Shown here: one piece after another, positions 1 to 9,592 of the stretch
Layout: each line of letters starts with the position of its first letter
Numbering within the stretch: the first letter of the stretch is position 1
DNA from: Siminovitchia fortis
GTDB taxonomy: Bacteria > Bacillota > Bacilli > Bacillales > Bacillaceae_C
Direction: 5' to 3'
Length of the DNA stretch: 64,000 nt
NCBI RefSeq assembly: GCF_003605365.2
Contig: NZ_QYTU02000003.1
Location: forward strand, 85,754-149,753
Program-made: the position numbers and the translations under genes
Notes under the pieces: generated by a model
What the model was told of the DNA's origin: nothing
Database searches by the model: none
What the model saw: only the letters and a program-made list of their open reading frames with translations

Positions 1-1
1 A

Positions 2-1108
2 ATGGACCAATCCGAAGATGAATCAACGAATGAAACGGATGAGCTAAGCGATATTGAAAAAGATGCCCTGGGAGAAGTAGGGAATATTTCTTTCGGAAAT
101 GCCGCGACAGCCCTTTCCACCATGATGAACCAAAAAGTAGAAATCACAACGCCGACCGTATCGATCATTGACTGGCAGACTTTGTCGGCATCAAAAGATC
201 CGGGTATGGCTGTCCAGGTTACCTATACTTCGGGATTTTCAGGGGTCAATGTGTTATTTCTGAAAAAGAGGGATGTCTCAGTCATTGCGGATGTTTTGAT
301 GGGCGGTGATGGAACCGACCCATCCGAAGAAATGAATGAAATCCAGCAAAGTGCCGTGCAAGAGGCCATGAATCAGATGATCGGCTCTTCCGCCACTTCG
401 ATGTCCTCTTTTTTTGGAAAAAGGGTGGATATATCCACGCCGACATTTCATGTATCCAATGAAACATTGGGTGAAGTGCTGCAGGAGCTTTCTGATCAAT
501 CCCCTTTTGCGCAAGTGTCTTTCGACTTGAAAGTGGGAGACATCATAGATTCAAAACTGACGATGTTCATACCAGTCAATTTTGCAAGAAGCCTGGTAAA
601 AGAATTGTGGTCACAGGCAGAAGAAAAAAGCGAACCCAAATCAACTCCAGAGAATTCAGCGGAAACGGAGGCAGAAACCGCATCAGCCATTGATATCGCC
701 TTGGAACAGACAAAACACATGGAAGAAACGGCGCCTTCGCCGGGGCACTCACCTTTAGGCGAGGAATCCCGTGCTGAAAACAAGGACGTAAACGTCCAAC
801 GTGCAAGCTTTGCCCAGTTCGATGATAGCATTGAAGAACAAACGGATACCAAAAACCTTGATGTCCTGCTCGACATTCCGCTCCAGGTAACGGTTGAACT
901 GGGCAGAACGCATAAATCGGTGAAAGATATATTGGAAATGGGGTCTGGATCGATTATCGAACTGGACAAACTGGCCGGTGAGCCTGTGGACATCCTGATC
1001 AACAACCGATTGATCGCCAAAGGGGAAGTCGTAGTCATCGATGAAAGTTTTGGGGTAAGAGTGACGGATATTCTGAGCAGGAAAAATCGCCTGCAGCATT
1101 TGAAATAA
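2..1108 (+). CDS. fliY: Flagellar switch protein FliY, 5' end cut by window
   Basis: FliY is part of the flagellar C-ring switch and, in Bacillus, a CheY-P phosphatase. Two CheC-type phosphatase motifs are visible: E25/N28 in the segment GEVGNISFG and E121/N124 in QEAMNQMIG. The C-terminal ~75 residues (from about 286) form a FliN-like domain (LDVLLDIP..., ending in VTDILS). A hydrophilic, acidic linker lies between. The first ATG is at base 2, but the usual N-terminal CheY-binding peptide (LSQDEIDALL type) is absent, so the real start is almost certainly upstream of the window; this is inference from family length (B. subtilis FliY is about 378 residues; 368 seen). It is the first gene of the flagellar run, followed by a small ORF and fliO. 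Retained phosphatase residues are notable because cheY is not next to it here. Confidence 0.95.
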   Translation: MDQSEDESTNETDELSDIEKDALGEVGNISFGNAATALSTMMNQKVEITTPTVSIIDWQTLSASKDPGMAVQVTYTSGFSGVNVLFLKKRDVSVIADVLMGGDGTDPSEEMNEIQQSAVQEAMNQMIGSSATSMSSFFGKRVDISTPTFHVSNETLGEVLQELSDQSPFAQVSFDLKVGDIIDSKLTMFIPVNFARSLVKELWSQAEEKSEPKSTPENSAETEAETASAIDIALEQTKHMEETAPSPGHSPLGEESRAENKDVNVQRASFAQFDDSIEEQTDTKNLDVLLDIPLQVTVELGRTHKSVKDILEMGSGSIIELDKLAGEPVDILINNRLIAKGEVVVIDESFGVRVTDILSRKNRLQHLK

Positions 1109-1139
1109 GTTTTTTGAATTGGACTGTGAGGGAACGATC

Positions 1140-1235
1140 ATGTTAAAAAACCGCATTGCCGCCCTTTGGGTACAACAAGCGGGCAGAAAAAAAGATAAAT
1201 TAAGGATGAATTCAGGTATGCATGATGAAAAATAA
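1140..1235 (+). CDS. Small ORF of 31 codons in the usual cheY slot
   Basis: An ATG at 1140 preceded by GAGGGAAC opens a 31-codon frame ending at TAA 1233-1235, overlapping the start of fliO at 1222 in another frame. The peptide is basic (begins MLKNRIAALWVQQ, many Lys/Arg) with no recognisable domain. It occupies the place of cheY between fliY and fliO but shows no similarity to CheY. It could be a translated leader coupling fliY to fliO translation, or chance. I do not recognise a function. Confidence 0.3.
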   Translation: MLKNRIAALWVQQAGRKKDKLRMNSGMHDEK

Positions 1236-1878
1236 ATGGATGGTTCTATTATTGCTTTTGATCGTTCTCACAAATGCCAAACCGTATCTTGTCCATGCGA
1301 GCCCGAAAGGATCCGTGGAGGAATGCATAAAAAATCCCGATAAGTGCGAGAAACCGGAAAACCCAAATAAACCAAGCATGGAAAACAACGGAAATGAGTC
1401 CTTTTCCATCAGCTTTTTTGACGTTGTCAAAATGATTGCCGCATTGGCGTTTGTCATTGCACTGTTGTATTTCTTATTGAAATTCATTAATAAAAAAAGC
1501 CAATCGTATCAGCAAAACCGCCTAGTTCAAAACTTGGGCGGGACCGCGCTTGGCGGAAACCGGTCGATTCAGATTGTAAAAGCAGGAAAACGCCTCCTCG
1601 TATTGGGTGTCGGCGAAGACGTCCGCCTTCTGAAAGAAATTACCGATGAACAGGAACTGCAGGAAATTTTAAATCAATACAATGAACAGCTTGAGGGAAG
1701 CATCCAGCCTGCAGATGCAGTTACTAAACTTGCAGGAACAATCAAAGGCATGTTGAACAAAGAGGAGAACAATCATGATACATTCCAGAAACATTTTAAA
1801 CATGAAATGGATGCAATCAAGAAGCAGCGGCAAAGTATTTTAAAAGAGTTTCAGGGAAAGGGGCAAGATGAAAAGTGA
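1222..1878 (+). CDS. fliO: Flagellar biosynthesis protein FliO (FliZ)
   Basis: FliO assists assembly of the FliP ring in the flagellar type III export apparatus. The 218-residue protein has an N-terminal hydrophobic signal-like segment (about residues 4-24), a short periplasm-side region with two Cys, one strong transmembrane helix (about 70-92), and a cytoplasmic FliO domain with the conserved SIQIVKAGKRLLVLGVG stretch. The C-terminus is charged and helical. Start ATG 1222 is chosen for length; a second in-frame ATG follows at once (1225). Its stop overlaps the GTG start of fliP. B. subtilis calls this gene fliZ; there cheY lies directly upstream, here it does not. Confidence 0.9.
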   Translation: MMKNKWMVLLLLLIVLTNAKPYLVHASPKGSVEECIKNPDKCEKPENPNKPSMENNGNESFSISFFDVVKMIAALAFVIALLYFLLKFINKKSQSYQQNRLVQNLGGTALGGNRSIQIVKAGKRLLVLGVGEDVRLLKEITDEQELQEILNQYNEQLEGSIQPADAVTKLAGTIKGMLNKEENNHDTFQKHFKHEMDAIKKQRQSILKEFQGKGQDEK

Positions 1879-2537
1879 ATGAAGTAGTGGAGTTTTTCAA
1901 CAGTTCACCTGAAACCGTGTCAACATCAGTGAAACTCTTTCTGCTGCTGACTGTTCTGTCCATCGCACCCGGCATCCTGATTATCATGACTTCATTTACA
2001 AGGATTGTGATTGTTCTTTCTTTTGTACGGACATCGCTTGCCACCCAGCAGATGCCTCCTAATCAGGTCATCGTCGGATTGGCGCTGTTCCTGACTTTTT
2101 TCGTGATGGCGCCCACCTTGAACGAAGTGAACAAAGAAGCACTGGCACCGTTGTTCAATGATGAAATTACACTGGAAGAATCGTATGAACGGGCTGCCGT
2201 TCCGTTCAAAGAATTTATGAGCTCATATACAAGACAGAAAGACCTGGAATTATTTTTGAATTATTCGGGGGCGGAACGTCCCAGTACGATTGAAGATATA
2301 CCGCTCACGGCACTTGTCCCTGCATTTGCCCTAAGTGAATTGAAAACGGCATTTCAAATCGGATTCATGATTTTCATCCCGTTCCTTGTGATTGATATGG
2401 TGGTAGCAAGCGTATTGATGTCAATGGGAATGATGATGCTGCCGCCGGTGATGATTTCACTGCCGTTTAAGATACTGCTGTTCGTATTGGTTGATGGGTG
2501 GTATTTGGTCGTCAAATCATTGCTGCAAAGCTTTTAG
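1875..2537 (+). CDS. fliP: Flagellar type III export gate protein FliP
   Basis: FliP forms the core of the export gate with FliQ and FliR. The 220-residue protein starts at GTG 1875, overlapping the fliO stop by 4 bases, and matches the FliP family along its whole length: N-terminal hydrophobic segment, the signature VLSFVRTSLATQQMPPNQV near residues 55-73, a hydrophilic middle, and C-terminal membrane helices ending in GWYLVVKSLLQSF. Length equals that of B. subtilis FliP within one residue. Cotranslated with the neighbouring export genes. Confidence 0.97.
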   Translation: MNEVVEFFNSSPETVSTSVKLFLLLTVLSIAPGILIIMTSFTRIVIVLSFVRTSLATQQMPPNQVIVGLALFLTFFVMAPTLNEVNKEALAPLFNDEITLEESYERAAVPFKEFMSSYTRQKDLELFLNYSGAERPSTIEDIPLTALVPAFALSELKTAFQIGFMIFIPFLVIDMVVASVLMSMGMMMLPPVMISLPFKILLFVLVDGWYLVVKSLLQSF

Positions 2538-2579
2538 TGAACATTCCCGTTGGAATACAATCTCAAGGAAGGTGATGTT

Positions 2580-2849
2580 ATGAGCGCCGAATCAGTCATT
2601 TCTCTGGCTGGAAAAGGAGTATTTACAATATTGATCGTAGCCGGGCCGCTGCTGCTGCTTGCATTGGCGGTTGGATTGATTGTGAGCATCTTTCAGGCTA
2701 CAACGCAAATCCAGGAACAGACATTGGCTTTCATACCGAAAATCATTGCAGTCCTTGTGGGCATTGTCTTTTTTGGTCCGTGGATGCTGAGCAGGATGCT
2801 TTCGTATACAACAGACATTTTTCAAAATTTGACCCGGTTTGTAGGTTGA
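2580..2849 (+). CDS. fliQ: Flagellar export gate protein FliQ
   Basis: Small export gate subunit with two transmembrane helices and the conserved SIFQATTQIQEQTLAFIPKI stretch. Start ATG 2580 is preferred over an upstream in-frame TTG at 2550 because AAGGAAGGTGATG sits just before 2580 and because the resulting 89 residues equal the usual family length. Lies between fliP and fliR with only a 4-base gap to fliR. Confidence 0.96.
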   Translation: MSAESVISLAGKGVFTILIVAGPLLLLALAVGLIVSIFQATTQIQEQTLAFIPKIIAVLVGIVFFGPWMLSRMLSYTTDIFQNLTRFVG

Positions 2850-2853
2850 AAGA

Positions 2854-3633
2854 ATGATAGACATTGTACCGGCCTTTTCAGTGTTTCTCCTGATTTTCAT
2901 GCGGGTGTCGGCTTTTTTTGTAACGATGCCGCTTTTTTCCTACCGGACGCTTCCGGCCATGTTCCGGATCGGGTTTGCTTTCTTTATTTCGCTGCTCATG
3001 TACTATACGGTGGATGCCCCGCCGCTTACGATCAATCTGGAATATTTTTTATTGATTATAAAAGAAGTGCTTGTCGGGCTGTTCATCGGGTTCATGGGCT
3101 ATATGATCTTGTCCGCAGTCCAGGCAGCCGGAAGTTTCATAGACTTTCAGATGGGATTTGCAATCGCCAATGTCATCGATCCGCAGACAGGCGCCCAATC
3201 CCCTTTGATCGGGCAGTATCTATATATATTTTCACTGCTGCTGCTCCTTGCCGTTGACGGCCACCATATGCTGCTGGACGGAATATTTTACAGCTATCAG
3301 TTCATTCCGATTGACAAGATAAGCTTAGGCTTTGGCAACGTTGGACTGGTGGAATACGTGATCAAAGCATTTGCCATGATGTTTGTCATCGCTTTTCAAA
3401 TGGCTGTCCCTGTTGTGGCTGTACTGTTTCTGGTGGATGTGGCGCTTGGCATTATTGCAAGGACTGTTCCGCAGATGAATGTATTTGTTGTCGGTTTTCC
3501 GATCAAAATCGCAGTCAGTTTTATCGTTATCTTTATTGTCATTGGTGTAATTTTGGGCATCGTGCAAAACCTGTTTCAAACAGTCGCCCATACGATGAGG
3601 GATGTAATGGAAATGTTCGGTGGTATTAAATGA
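2854..3633 (+). CDS. fliR: Flagellar export gate protein FliR
   Basis: FliR completes the FliPQR export gate. The 259-residue protein is very hydrophobic with about six membrane segments and the conserved core QMGFAIANVIDPQTGAQSP (about residues 105-123). Start ATG 2854 follows fliQ by 4 bases; the stop overlaps the ATG of flhB (ATGA). Length fits the family. Confidence 0.96.
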   Translation: MIDIVPAFSVFLLIFMRVSAFFVTMPLFSYRTLPAMFRIGFAFFISLLMYYTVDAPPLTINLEYFLLIIKEVLVGLFIGFMGYMILSAVQAAGSFIDFQMGFAIANVIDPQTGAQSPLIGQYLYIFSLLLLLAVDGHHMLLDGIFYSYQFIPIDKISLGFGNVGLVEYVIKAFAMMFVIAFQMAVPVVAVLFLVDVALGIIARTVPQMNVFVVGFPIKIAVSFIVIFIVIGVILGIVQNLFQTVAHTMRDVMEMFGGIK

Positions 3634-4712
3634 AGCTGCTACAACTGGATCTGCAGTTTTTTGCCGGTGAAAAAACAGAAAAAGCAACGCCTAAAAAAAG
3701 GCAGGATACGAGAAAAAAAGGGCAGACGGCGAAAAGCCAGGATGTCAACACTGCTATCAGCTTATTGTCTGTCTTCGGTTTTCTCATGTTCTTTTCTTCC
3801 AATATCGGCCAAGTGGTAATAGACATCTTCCACAAGACATTCGGTCAATATATGCTCATGGACCTGACAGCGGAAAACTTGCACCAAATCGGTTTGGACC
3901 TGATCCTGGGGGTTGCTGTGCTGCTGGGCCCCATCATGCTGGTGGCGCTGGTGGCGGGCCTTGGCGCAAACCTGTTGCAAGTGGGTTTTCTTTTTACTGC
4001 GGAACCAATGAAACCGAAGCTTGAAAAGATCGATCCAATCAAAGGATTCAAACGGATCTTTTCCATCAGGGCGATTGTTGAGCTTTTAAAATCGATCTTG
4101 AAAATCGGATTCGTCGGCTTTATTACATTCCTTGTATTGTGGCTCCGGATAGATGAGGTTTTGATCTTGTCGCATAAGTCAGTTCCATCGGCTTTAAAAA
4201 CGATCGGCAGCCTGACTTTGCAAATGGGAATCAGCGCATCTATCGCATTATTATTCCTGTCATTATTCGATTACTTATATCAGCGGTATGATTTCGAAAA
4301 AAATATCCGGATGTCCAAACAAGATGTGAAAGATGAATTTAAAAATATGGAAGGCGATCCGCTGATTAAATCAAAAATCAAACAGAAACAAAGAGAAATG
4401 GCGATGGCCAGGATGATGGAGGAGGTTCCAAAGGCCGATGTTGTCATAACAAACCCGACCCATTATGCCATTGCCCTCAAGTATGACGAAGAAAAAGCGG
4501 ATGCCCCGGTTGTTGTGGCCAAAGGAATTGACTTCATGGCACAGAAAATAAAGCGGGTGGCAAAAGAACATCAGGTTGTGCTTGTAGAAAACCGTCCGCT
4601 TGCACAGGCGCTTTATAAACAGACAAACATAGGGGATGCCATCCCGGACGAGTTTTTCAAGGCAGTTGCCGAGATTCTGGCTTATGTATACCGGATCAAG
4701 CATAAAATATGA
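3630..4712 (+). CDS. flhB: Flagellar export substrate-switch protein FlhB
   Basis: FlhB sits at the export gate and switches substrate class after self-cleavage. The 360-residue protein has an N-terminal basic stretch (EKTEKATPKKRQ), four membrane helices, then a cytoplasmic domain with the autocleavage motif NPTH at residues 274-277 (in VVITNPTHYAIALKY). Start ATG 3630 overlaps the fliR stop. Everything needed for autocleavage is present. Confidence 0.97.
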   Translation: MKLLQLDLQFFAGEKTEKATPKKRQDTRKKGQTAKSQDVNTAISLLSVFGFLMFFSSNIGQVVIDIFHKTFGQYMLMDLTAENLHQIGLDLILGVAVLLGPIMLVALVAGLGANLLQVGFLFTAEPMKPKLEKIDPIKGFKRIFSIRAIVELLKSILKIGFVGFITFLVLWLRIDEVLILSHKSVPSALKTIGSLTLQMGISASIALLFLSLFDYLYQRYDFEKNIRMSKQDVKDEFKNMEGDPLIKSKIKQKQREMAMARMMEEVPKADVVITNPTHYAIALKYDEEKADAPVVVAKGIDFMAQKIKRVAKEHQVVLVENRPLAQALYKQTNIGDAIPDEFFKAVAEILAYVYRIKHKI

Positions 4713-4741
4713 AATTCAGCACATGGAAGGAGGGGCCAGGC

Positions 4742-6775
4742 ATGATGAAGACAAAGGATATTGCTGTACTGCTGAGTGTTATTTTAATAGTTGCCATGCT
4801 GGTCATTCCATTTCCGCCGTGGTTGCTTAGCTTTTTGATCATAACGAATATATCACTGGCGCTTTTGGTGCTTTTAACGACGATGAATGTGAATGAGCCG
4901 CTGCAGTTTTCAATATTTCCTTCATTATTATTGCTTCTTACTTTATTCAGGCTGGGGCTGAACGTGTCTACCACAAGATCCATCCTTTCAAAGGGAGATG
5001 CCGGCGGTGTTGTTGAAACATTTGGAACGTTTGTAGTCGGAGGCAATATACTTGTCGGTCTCGTTGTGTTTTTTATCCTGATCGTGATTCAGTTCATCGT
5101 GATTACGAAAGGTGCTGAGCGTGTTTCGGAAGTGGCTGCAAGATTTACACTTGATGCGATGCCGGGAAAGCAGATGAGCATTGATGCGGATTTGAATGCG
5201 GGGATCATTTCGGAACATGAAGCAAGGGACCGCAGGGAAAAGGTTTCCCGTGAGTCGGATTTTTACGGGGCAATGGATGGTGCCAGCAAATTCGTAAAGG
5301 GAGATGCTATTGCAGGTATCGTCATTGTCATTATCAACCTGCTATTTGGAATATTGATCGGAATGGTCCAGCAGGGCCTTCCCATTGCTGAAGCGGCAAC
5401 AAAATATTCAATGCTGACTGTCGGAGATGGCATTGTCAGCCAGATTCCAGCTCTTTTGATTTCAACTGCGACAGGTATAGTCGTAACGCGCGCAGCTTCG
5501 GAAGGCAATCTTGGTTCCGACATTGCAGGCCAGCTTTTTGCCTATCCAAAGATTCTATATATTGCAAGTGCAACAATCTTCTTGCTTGGATTGACAACTC
5601 CCATAAGCAATATGATTACAATTCCGATTGCCGGAGCATTGGCGGCGGGGGGATATTCACTCGGCCGTATCCCTGAAAGTACTGAAGACCCTCTGGCTCT
5701 GACAGCGGAAGAAGCCGAAGCGGATGAAATGAAATCACCTGAAAGTGTACTTGATCTATTGCAGATGGATCCGATTGAGTTTGAATTTGGCTACGGGCTT
5801 ATCCCATTGGCGGATGTAAACCAGGGAGGGGACCTATTGGACCGTGTCGTCATGATCCGCAGGCAGCTTGCTTTGGAACTGGGCGTTGTCATTCCTGTTG
5901 TCAGGATCCGGGATAACATCCAATTGGAGCCGAATGAATACCTGATCAAAATTAAGGGTGACGAAGTGGCAAGAGGGACGCTCCTTTTAGATCATTATTT
6001 GGCGATGAGCCCGGGAGCGGAAGATACAATTCAAGGCATTGATACGATTGAGCCGTCATTTGGGCTTCCGGCGAAATGGATTTCGGAAGAGGTAAAGGAA
6101 CAGGCTGAAATCGAAGGCTACACTGTCGTCGATCCACCGTCTGTCGTATCGACACATTTAACGGAAGTTCTAAAGTCAAATGCGCATTTGCTGATTGGGA
6201 GACAGGAAACGAAAGATCTCATCGACCATCTGCAGGAGTCCTATCCGATTCTTGTCGAAGAAGTTACGCCCAATCCTCTGACAGTCGGAGAGGTGCAGAA
6301 GGTGCTGGCGAAGTTGTTGAAAGAGAATGTTTCAATCAGGAATTTGCCAATGATCTTTGAAACCCTTGCAGACTATGGAAAAGTCACGCTTGATACGGAT
6401 ATACTTGCCGAATATGTAAGACAGGCTTTGGCAAGGCAGATTACGAAACAATATGCAGATGATGAGCCGGTATTAAAGGTAGTCACGATTTCCGGGAAGG
6501 TTGAAAAAATGATTGCAGACAGTGTCCAGCAGACGGAAAACGGAAATTATCTGGCCATGGATCCCGGGGATTCCCAAAAAATTCTGGAGGCAGCCGCTGC
6601 CCAAATCGAAGAGCTGTCGCAAATCCAGCAAACACCGATCTTTTTATGTTCCCCGGCTGTAAGAATGTATTTGCGCCAGTTGACTGAAAGGTATTTTCCT
6701 CAGGTGCCCATCCTTTCATACAATGAACTGGAAGCTGATGTGGAAGTCCAAAGTATCGGGGTGGTGAGCGTTTAA
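4742..6775 (+). CDS. flhA: Flagellar export protein FlhA
   Basis: FlhA is the large export gate component whose cytoplasmic ring docks chaperone-substrate complexes. Start ATG 4742 (MMKTKDIAVLL) is chosen over an in-frame ATG at 4709 because GGAAGGAGGGG lies just ahead of it and it gives 677 residues, the B. subtilis length. The N-terminal half holds about eight membrane helices and the conserved LFRLGLNVSTTRSIL and loop RFTLDAMPGKQMSIDAD; the C-terminal half (from about 340) is the soluble docking domain. Stop overlaps the flhF start (TAATG). Confidence 0.97.
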   Translation: MMKTKDIAVLLSVILIVAMLVIPFPPWLLSFLIITNISLALLVLLTTMNVNEPLQFSIFPSLLLLLTLFRLGLNVSTTRSILSKGDAGGVVETFGTFVVGGNILVGLVVFFILIVIQFIVITKGAERVSEVAARFTLDAMPGKQMSIDADLNAGIISEHEARDRREKVSRESDFYGAMDGASKFVKGDAIAGIVIVIINLLFGILIGMVQQGLPIAEAATKYSMLTVGDGIVSQIPALLISTATGIVVTRAASEGNLGSDIAGQLFAYPKILYIASATIFLLGLTTPISNMITIPIAGALAAGGYSLGRIPESTEDPLALTAEEAEADEMKSPESVLDLLQMDPIEFEFGYGLIPLADVNQGGDLLDRVVMIRRQLALELGVVIPVVRIRDNIQLEPNEYLIKIKGDEVARGTLLLDHYLAMSPGAEDTIQGIDTIEPSFGLPAKWISEEVKEQAEIEGYTVVDPPSVVSTHLTEVLKSNAHLLIGRQETKDLIDHLQESYPILVEEVTPNPLTVGEVQKVLAKLLKENVSIRNLPMIFETLADYGKVTLDTDILAEYVRQALARQITKQYADDEPVLKVVTISGKVEKMIADSVQQTENGNYLAMDPGDSQKILEAAAAQIEELSQIQQTPIFLCSPAVRMYLRQLTERYFPQVPILSYNELEADVEVQSIGVVSV

Positions 6776-7899
6776 TGGGTATTAAAAAAATCACGGCGCC
6801 TTCAATGCCGGAAGCCTTTCAAAGGGTAAAAGTAGAGGTTGGGGAAGAAGCGGTCATTTTAAGCTCCAGAGTTGTATGGACAGGAGGAATTCTTGGTTTT
6901 TTCAAGAAAAAACAGTTCGAAGTCATTGCTGTCATGGATAATGACGATCAAATACCGGAAAACGTTCCGGCTCCGACCTTAAAGGCGATTTCGGAAAATA
7001 CCGGGATGAAGCCGAACGAGTATGAAAAATCCCTACTGTCCGAACTGGCCGAGCTGAAAGAAATGGTTGCAGCCGGCCGGAAAACGGTCCATCCCGATTT
7101 GTCTGTTTATCCTGATCCGATTCAAACGGTGGCTGGAAAGCTGTTGGATCAGGAACTGGACGAAAGCCATGTAAAGAAAATCTCTGAACGATTGCTTGAA
7201 AACTGGCGGCAGGCAAATAAGGAGCCTTCAGAAAATGAAACTATGCAAGAGGCGAAAAAAATCCTTGCTGAAAAAATAGATCAATTCAACTTCTCTGCAT
7301 CAAGCAATAAAAAATTTGTTGCACTTGTGGGACCGACGGGGGTAGGCAAGACGACTACTTTGGCAAAATTGGCTGCACATTCTGCTTTGGAAGAGAAGAA
7401 AAAAGTGGCTTTCATCACCTTGGATACGTACCGAATCGCAGCTATTGAACAGCTAAAGACATATGCCGGCTTGCTTAACATTCCCGTTGAAGTAGTCTAT
7501 GAGCCCCAGGATTTTGCAAAAGCCGCAGAAAACTTTGCAGATTATGACCGAGTATTCATCGATACCGCAGGCAGAAACTATCGGGAAGCAGAATTCGTTC
7601 ATGCATTGAACAACATATTGTCCCGGGAAAACGATCTTGAGACTTTTCTTGTCCTGACTGTGGGAATGAAGGAGAGAGACATTGATCCGATCATGGACAA
7701 CTTCCAGCAAATGTCCATTGACAGGTTGATCTTTACAAAAGCGGATGAAACAAAAGTCTATGGACCGATGGTGAATATCATGCTGAAGTACAAAATGGCA
7801 GCGGCATATGTCACGACCGGCCAGGACGTCCCGGACGACATCATCCAAACTTCGCCGGAATTGTTTGCTGATTATATTTTTGGAGATGGAAGTGAATGA
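6775..7899 (+). CDS. flhF: Flagellar placement SRP-type GTPase FlhF
   Basis: FlhF is an SRP54/FtsY-like GTPase that controls number and position of flagella. A B domain of about 110 residues precedes the NG domain; the P-loop GPTGVGKT is at residues 186-193 and the DTAGR-type motif (FIDTAGRNYRE) follows near 263. Length 374 fits (B. subtilis 366). Partner of the ATPase FlhG encoded next with a 4-base overlap. Confidence 0.97.
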   Translation: MGIKKITAPSMPEAFQRVKVEVGEEAVILSSRVVWTGGILGFFKKKQFEVIAVMDNDDQIPENVPAPTLKAISENTGMKPNEYEKSLLSELAELKEMVAAGRKTVHPDLSVYPDPIQTVAGKLLDQELDESHVKKISERLLENWRQANKEPSENETMQEAKKILAEKIDQFNFSASSNKKFVALVGPTGVGKTTTLAKLAAHSALEEKKKVAFITLDTYRIAAIEQLKTYAGLLNIPVEVVYEPQDFAKAAENFADYDRVFIDTAGRNYREAEFVHALNNILSRENDLETFLVLTVGMKERDIDPIMDNFQQMSIDRLIFTKADETKVYGPMVNIMLKYKMAAAYVTTGQDVPDDIIQTSPELFADYIFGDGSE

Positions 7900-8762
7900 G
7901 GAAGGATCAGGCAGAAAATTTACGCAGGAAAATCAACAGGCAGCCCCGAAAAAAAGCGAGAACCCTTGCCGTTGTCAGCGGAAAAGGCGGAGTGGGCAAA
8001 TCCAATATTTCAAGCAATATGGCAATAATTCTTGCCGAGCACGGTTTTAACGTGCTTGTAGTCGATCTGGACATCGGCATGGGGAATGTAAATTTGCTGT
8101 TGGGCGGATCGGCAACGAAAACGATGGGGGACTTTCTTTATAATCAAGAACCGCTTTCCGAAATTGTGGAATTGGGTCCCGGCGGTGTTTCATTCATTGC
8201 GGGAGGAAACGGTTTTCAGGAAGCGGTTGAACTTGACGAGACTACGGTTGACCGGCTTTTTTACGGCTTTAAACGGATGCAGGAAATCTACGATATTATT
8301 ATTTTTGATATGGGAGCCGGCGCCGGGCCGTGGATGCTCCGGCTGTCGCTGGCGGCTGATGAAGTCATTGTCATTACGACGCCTGAAGCTACATCCATCA
8401 TGGATGCCTATTCCATGATGAAGCTGATTCACCGGGTTCGGGCTGATGCCAGCCTGCTTATTATATGCAATCGTTCGGACAGCGACAAGCAGGGGAAGGA
8501 GACGTTCGAACGTCTCAAGAAGGCTATGGAAACCTTCCTTCAAAAGGAAATCCATTTATTGGGTGTGCTGCCGGAAGATAAACATATGAGAAAAGCGGTT
8601 CTTGCTAACCGGCCGGTATATATGGAATTTCCAAGGGCTCCTGTTTCGGTGGGCCTGAAAAAAATGGCCCTGTCCCTGATCAATGGAAGTTCACAGGAAA
8701 AGCCCGTTCATATGAAGGAGTCATTTATGACAAGGCTGCAACAGTTGTTTTACAGCAGATAA
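7896..8762 (+). CDS. flhG: MinD-like ATPase FlhG (YlxH)
   Basis: FlhG is a ParA/MinD-type ATPase that stimulates FlhF GTPase activity. The N-terminal activator motif DQAxxLR is visible at residues 4-10 (DQAENLR), followed by a deviant Walker A SGKGGVGKS at 28-36. Start ATG 7896 overlaps the flhF stop. In B. subtilis cheB, cheA, cheW, cheC and cheD follow; here the next gene is sigD after only 41 bases. Confidence 0.96.
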   Translation: MRKDQAENLRRKINRQPRKKARTLAVVSGKGGVGKSNISSNMAIILAEHGFNVLVVDLDIGMGNVNLLLGGSATKTMGDFLYNQEPLSEIVELGPGGVSFIAGGNGFQEAVELDETTVDRLFYGFKRMQEIYDIIIFDMGAGAGPWMLRLSLAADEVIVITTPEATSIMDAYSMMKLIHRVRADASLLIICNRSDSDKQGKETFERLKKAMETFLQKEIHLLGVLPEDKHMRKAVLANRPVYMEFPRAPVSVGLKKMALSLINGSSQEKPVHMKESFMTRLQQLFYSR

Positions 8763-8803
8763 TGTTTTCCGAAGCATTCTAATTTTGTGAGGAGGGGATA
8801 CAT

Positions 8804-9592
8804 ATGTCGCTAACACTGCCCCTTGAGGAACAAAAACATTGGGAACGCTGGAGAAAGGAGCGGGACACGGAGTCAGGCAACCATTTAGTGAAAAAATACA
8901 TGCCGCTTGTCACTTACCATGTCCAAAGAATTTCGGTCAATTTGCCGCAAAATGTGAGCAGGGAAGAATTAAAAAGCCTGGGAATCATGGGGTTGCTTGA
9001 TGCATTGAACAAGTTCGATCTTACCAGGAAGCTCAAATTCGATACCTACGCTTCTTTTAGAATCAGAGGGGCCATCATAGACGGCCTAAGAAAAGAAGAT
9101 TGGCTGCCAAGAACCACCCGCGATAAGGCCAAAGAAATAGAGAGTGTACAAAATTCCCTGGAACAGGAGCTCATGCGCCATGTAACGCCGGAGGAAATTG
9201 CCGAAAAAATGGGTGTGTCGGATACTGAAGTAGTCAAAACAATGAATGAGTATTTTTTTGCCCAGGTGTTTTCAGTAAATGAATACATGGCGGGGGAAGA
9301 GGATGATGAAAATCATTCGTATACGATCAAAGACGATCACACCCCGACGCCGGAAGAGCAGGTCATAAAAAAAGAATGGCTTGAAGAAATGGCGAAAGTG
9401 ATCACAACCCTTACAGAAAACGAACAGCTTGTCTTAAGCCTCTTTTATGAAGAGGAATTGACATTGACCGAAATCGGCCATATTATGCAGCTGTCAACAT
9501 CGAGAATATCCCAAATCCATTCCAAAGCCCTCTTCAAATTAAGGCGGCAGTTATTGAAAACGGACAAAATGACAGGCGGGGATGAAAAGTGA
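8804..9592 (+). CDS. sigD: RNA polymerase sigma factor SigD (FliA family)
   Basis: Sigma-28 factor for flagellar filament, autolysin and motility genes. The 262-residue protein has region 2 (ELKSLGIMGLLDALNKFD; KFDTYASFRIRGAIIDGLRKEDW), region 3 and a C-terminal region 4 helix-turn-helix (LTLTEIGHIMQLSTSRISQIHSKAL). Start ATG 8804 follows GAGGAGGGG. Its stop overlaps the GTG of the next gene. Being last but one in the long operon, its level depends on transcription through the whole operon in B. subtilis; loss of the che genes shortens that distance here. Confidence 0.97.
   Translation: MSLTLPLEEQKHWERWRKERDTESGNHLVKKYMPLVTYHVQRISVNLPQNVSREELKSLGIMGLLDALNKFDLTRKLKFDTYASFRIRGAIIDGLRKEDWLPRTTRDKAKEIESVQNSLEQELMRHVTPEEIAEKMGVSDTEVVKTMNEYFFAQVFSVNEYMAGEEDDENHSYTIKDDHTPTPEEQVIKKEWLEEMAKVITTLTENEQLVLSLFYEEELTLTEIGHIMQLSTSRISQIHSKALFKLRRQLLKTDKMTGGDEK

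Noticed and set aside
22..1156. Several minus-strand open frames opposite fliY
   Set aside because: They lie wholly over a well-recognised gene and show no domain or initiation site.
4636..4830. 64-codon + strand frame across the flhB-flhA junction
   Set aside because: Out of frame with both genes, no ribosome site, explained by chance.
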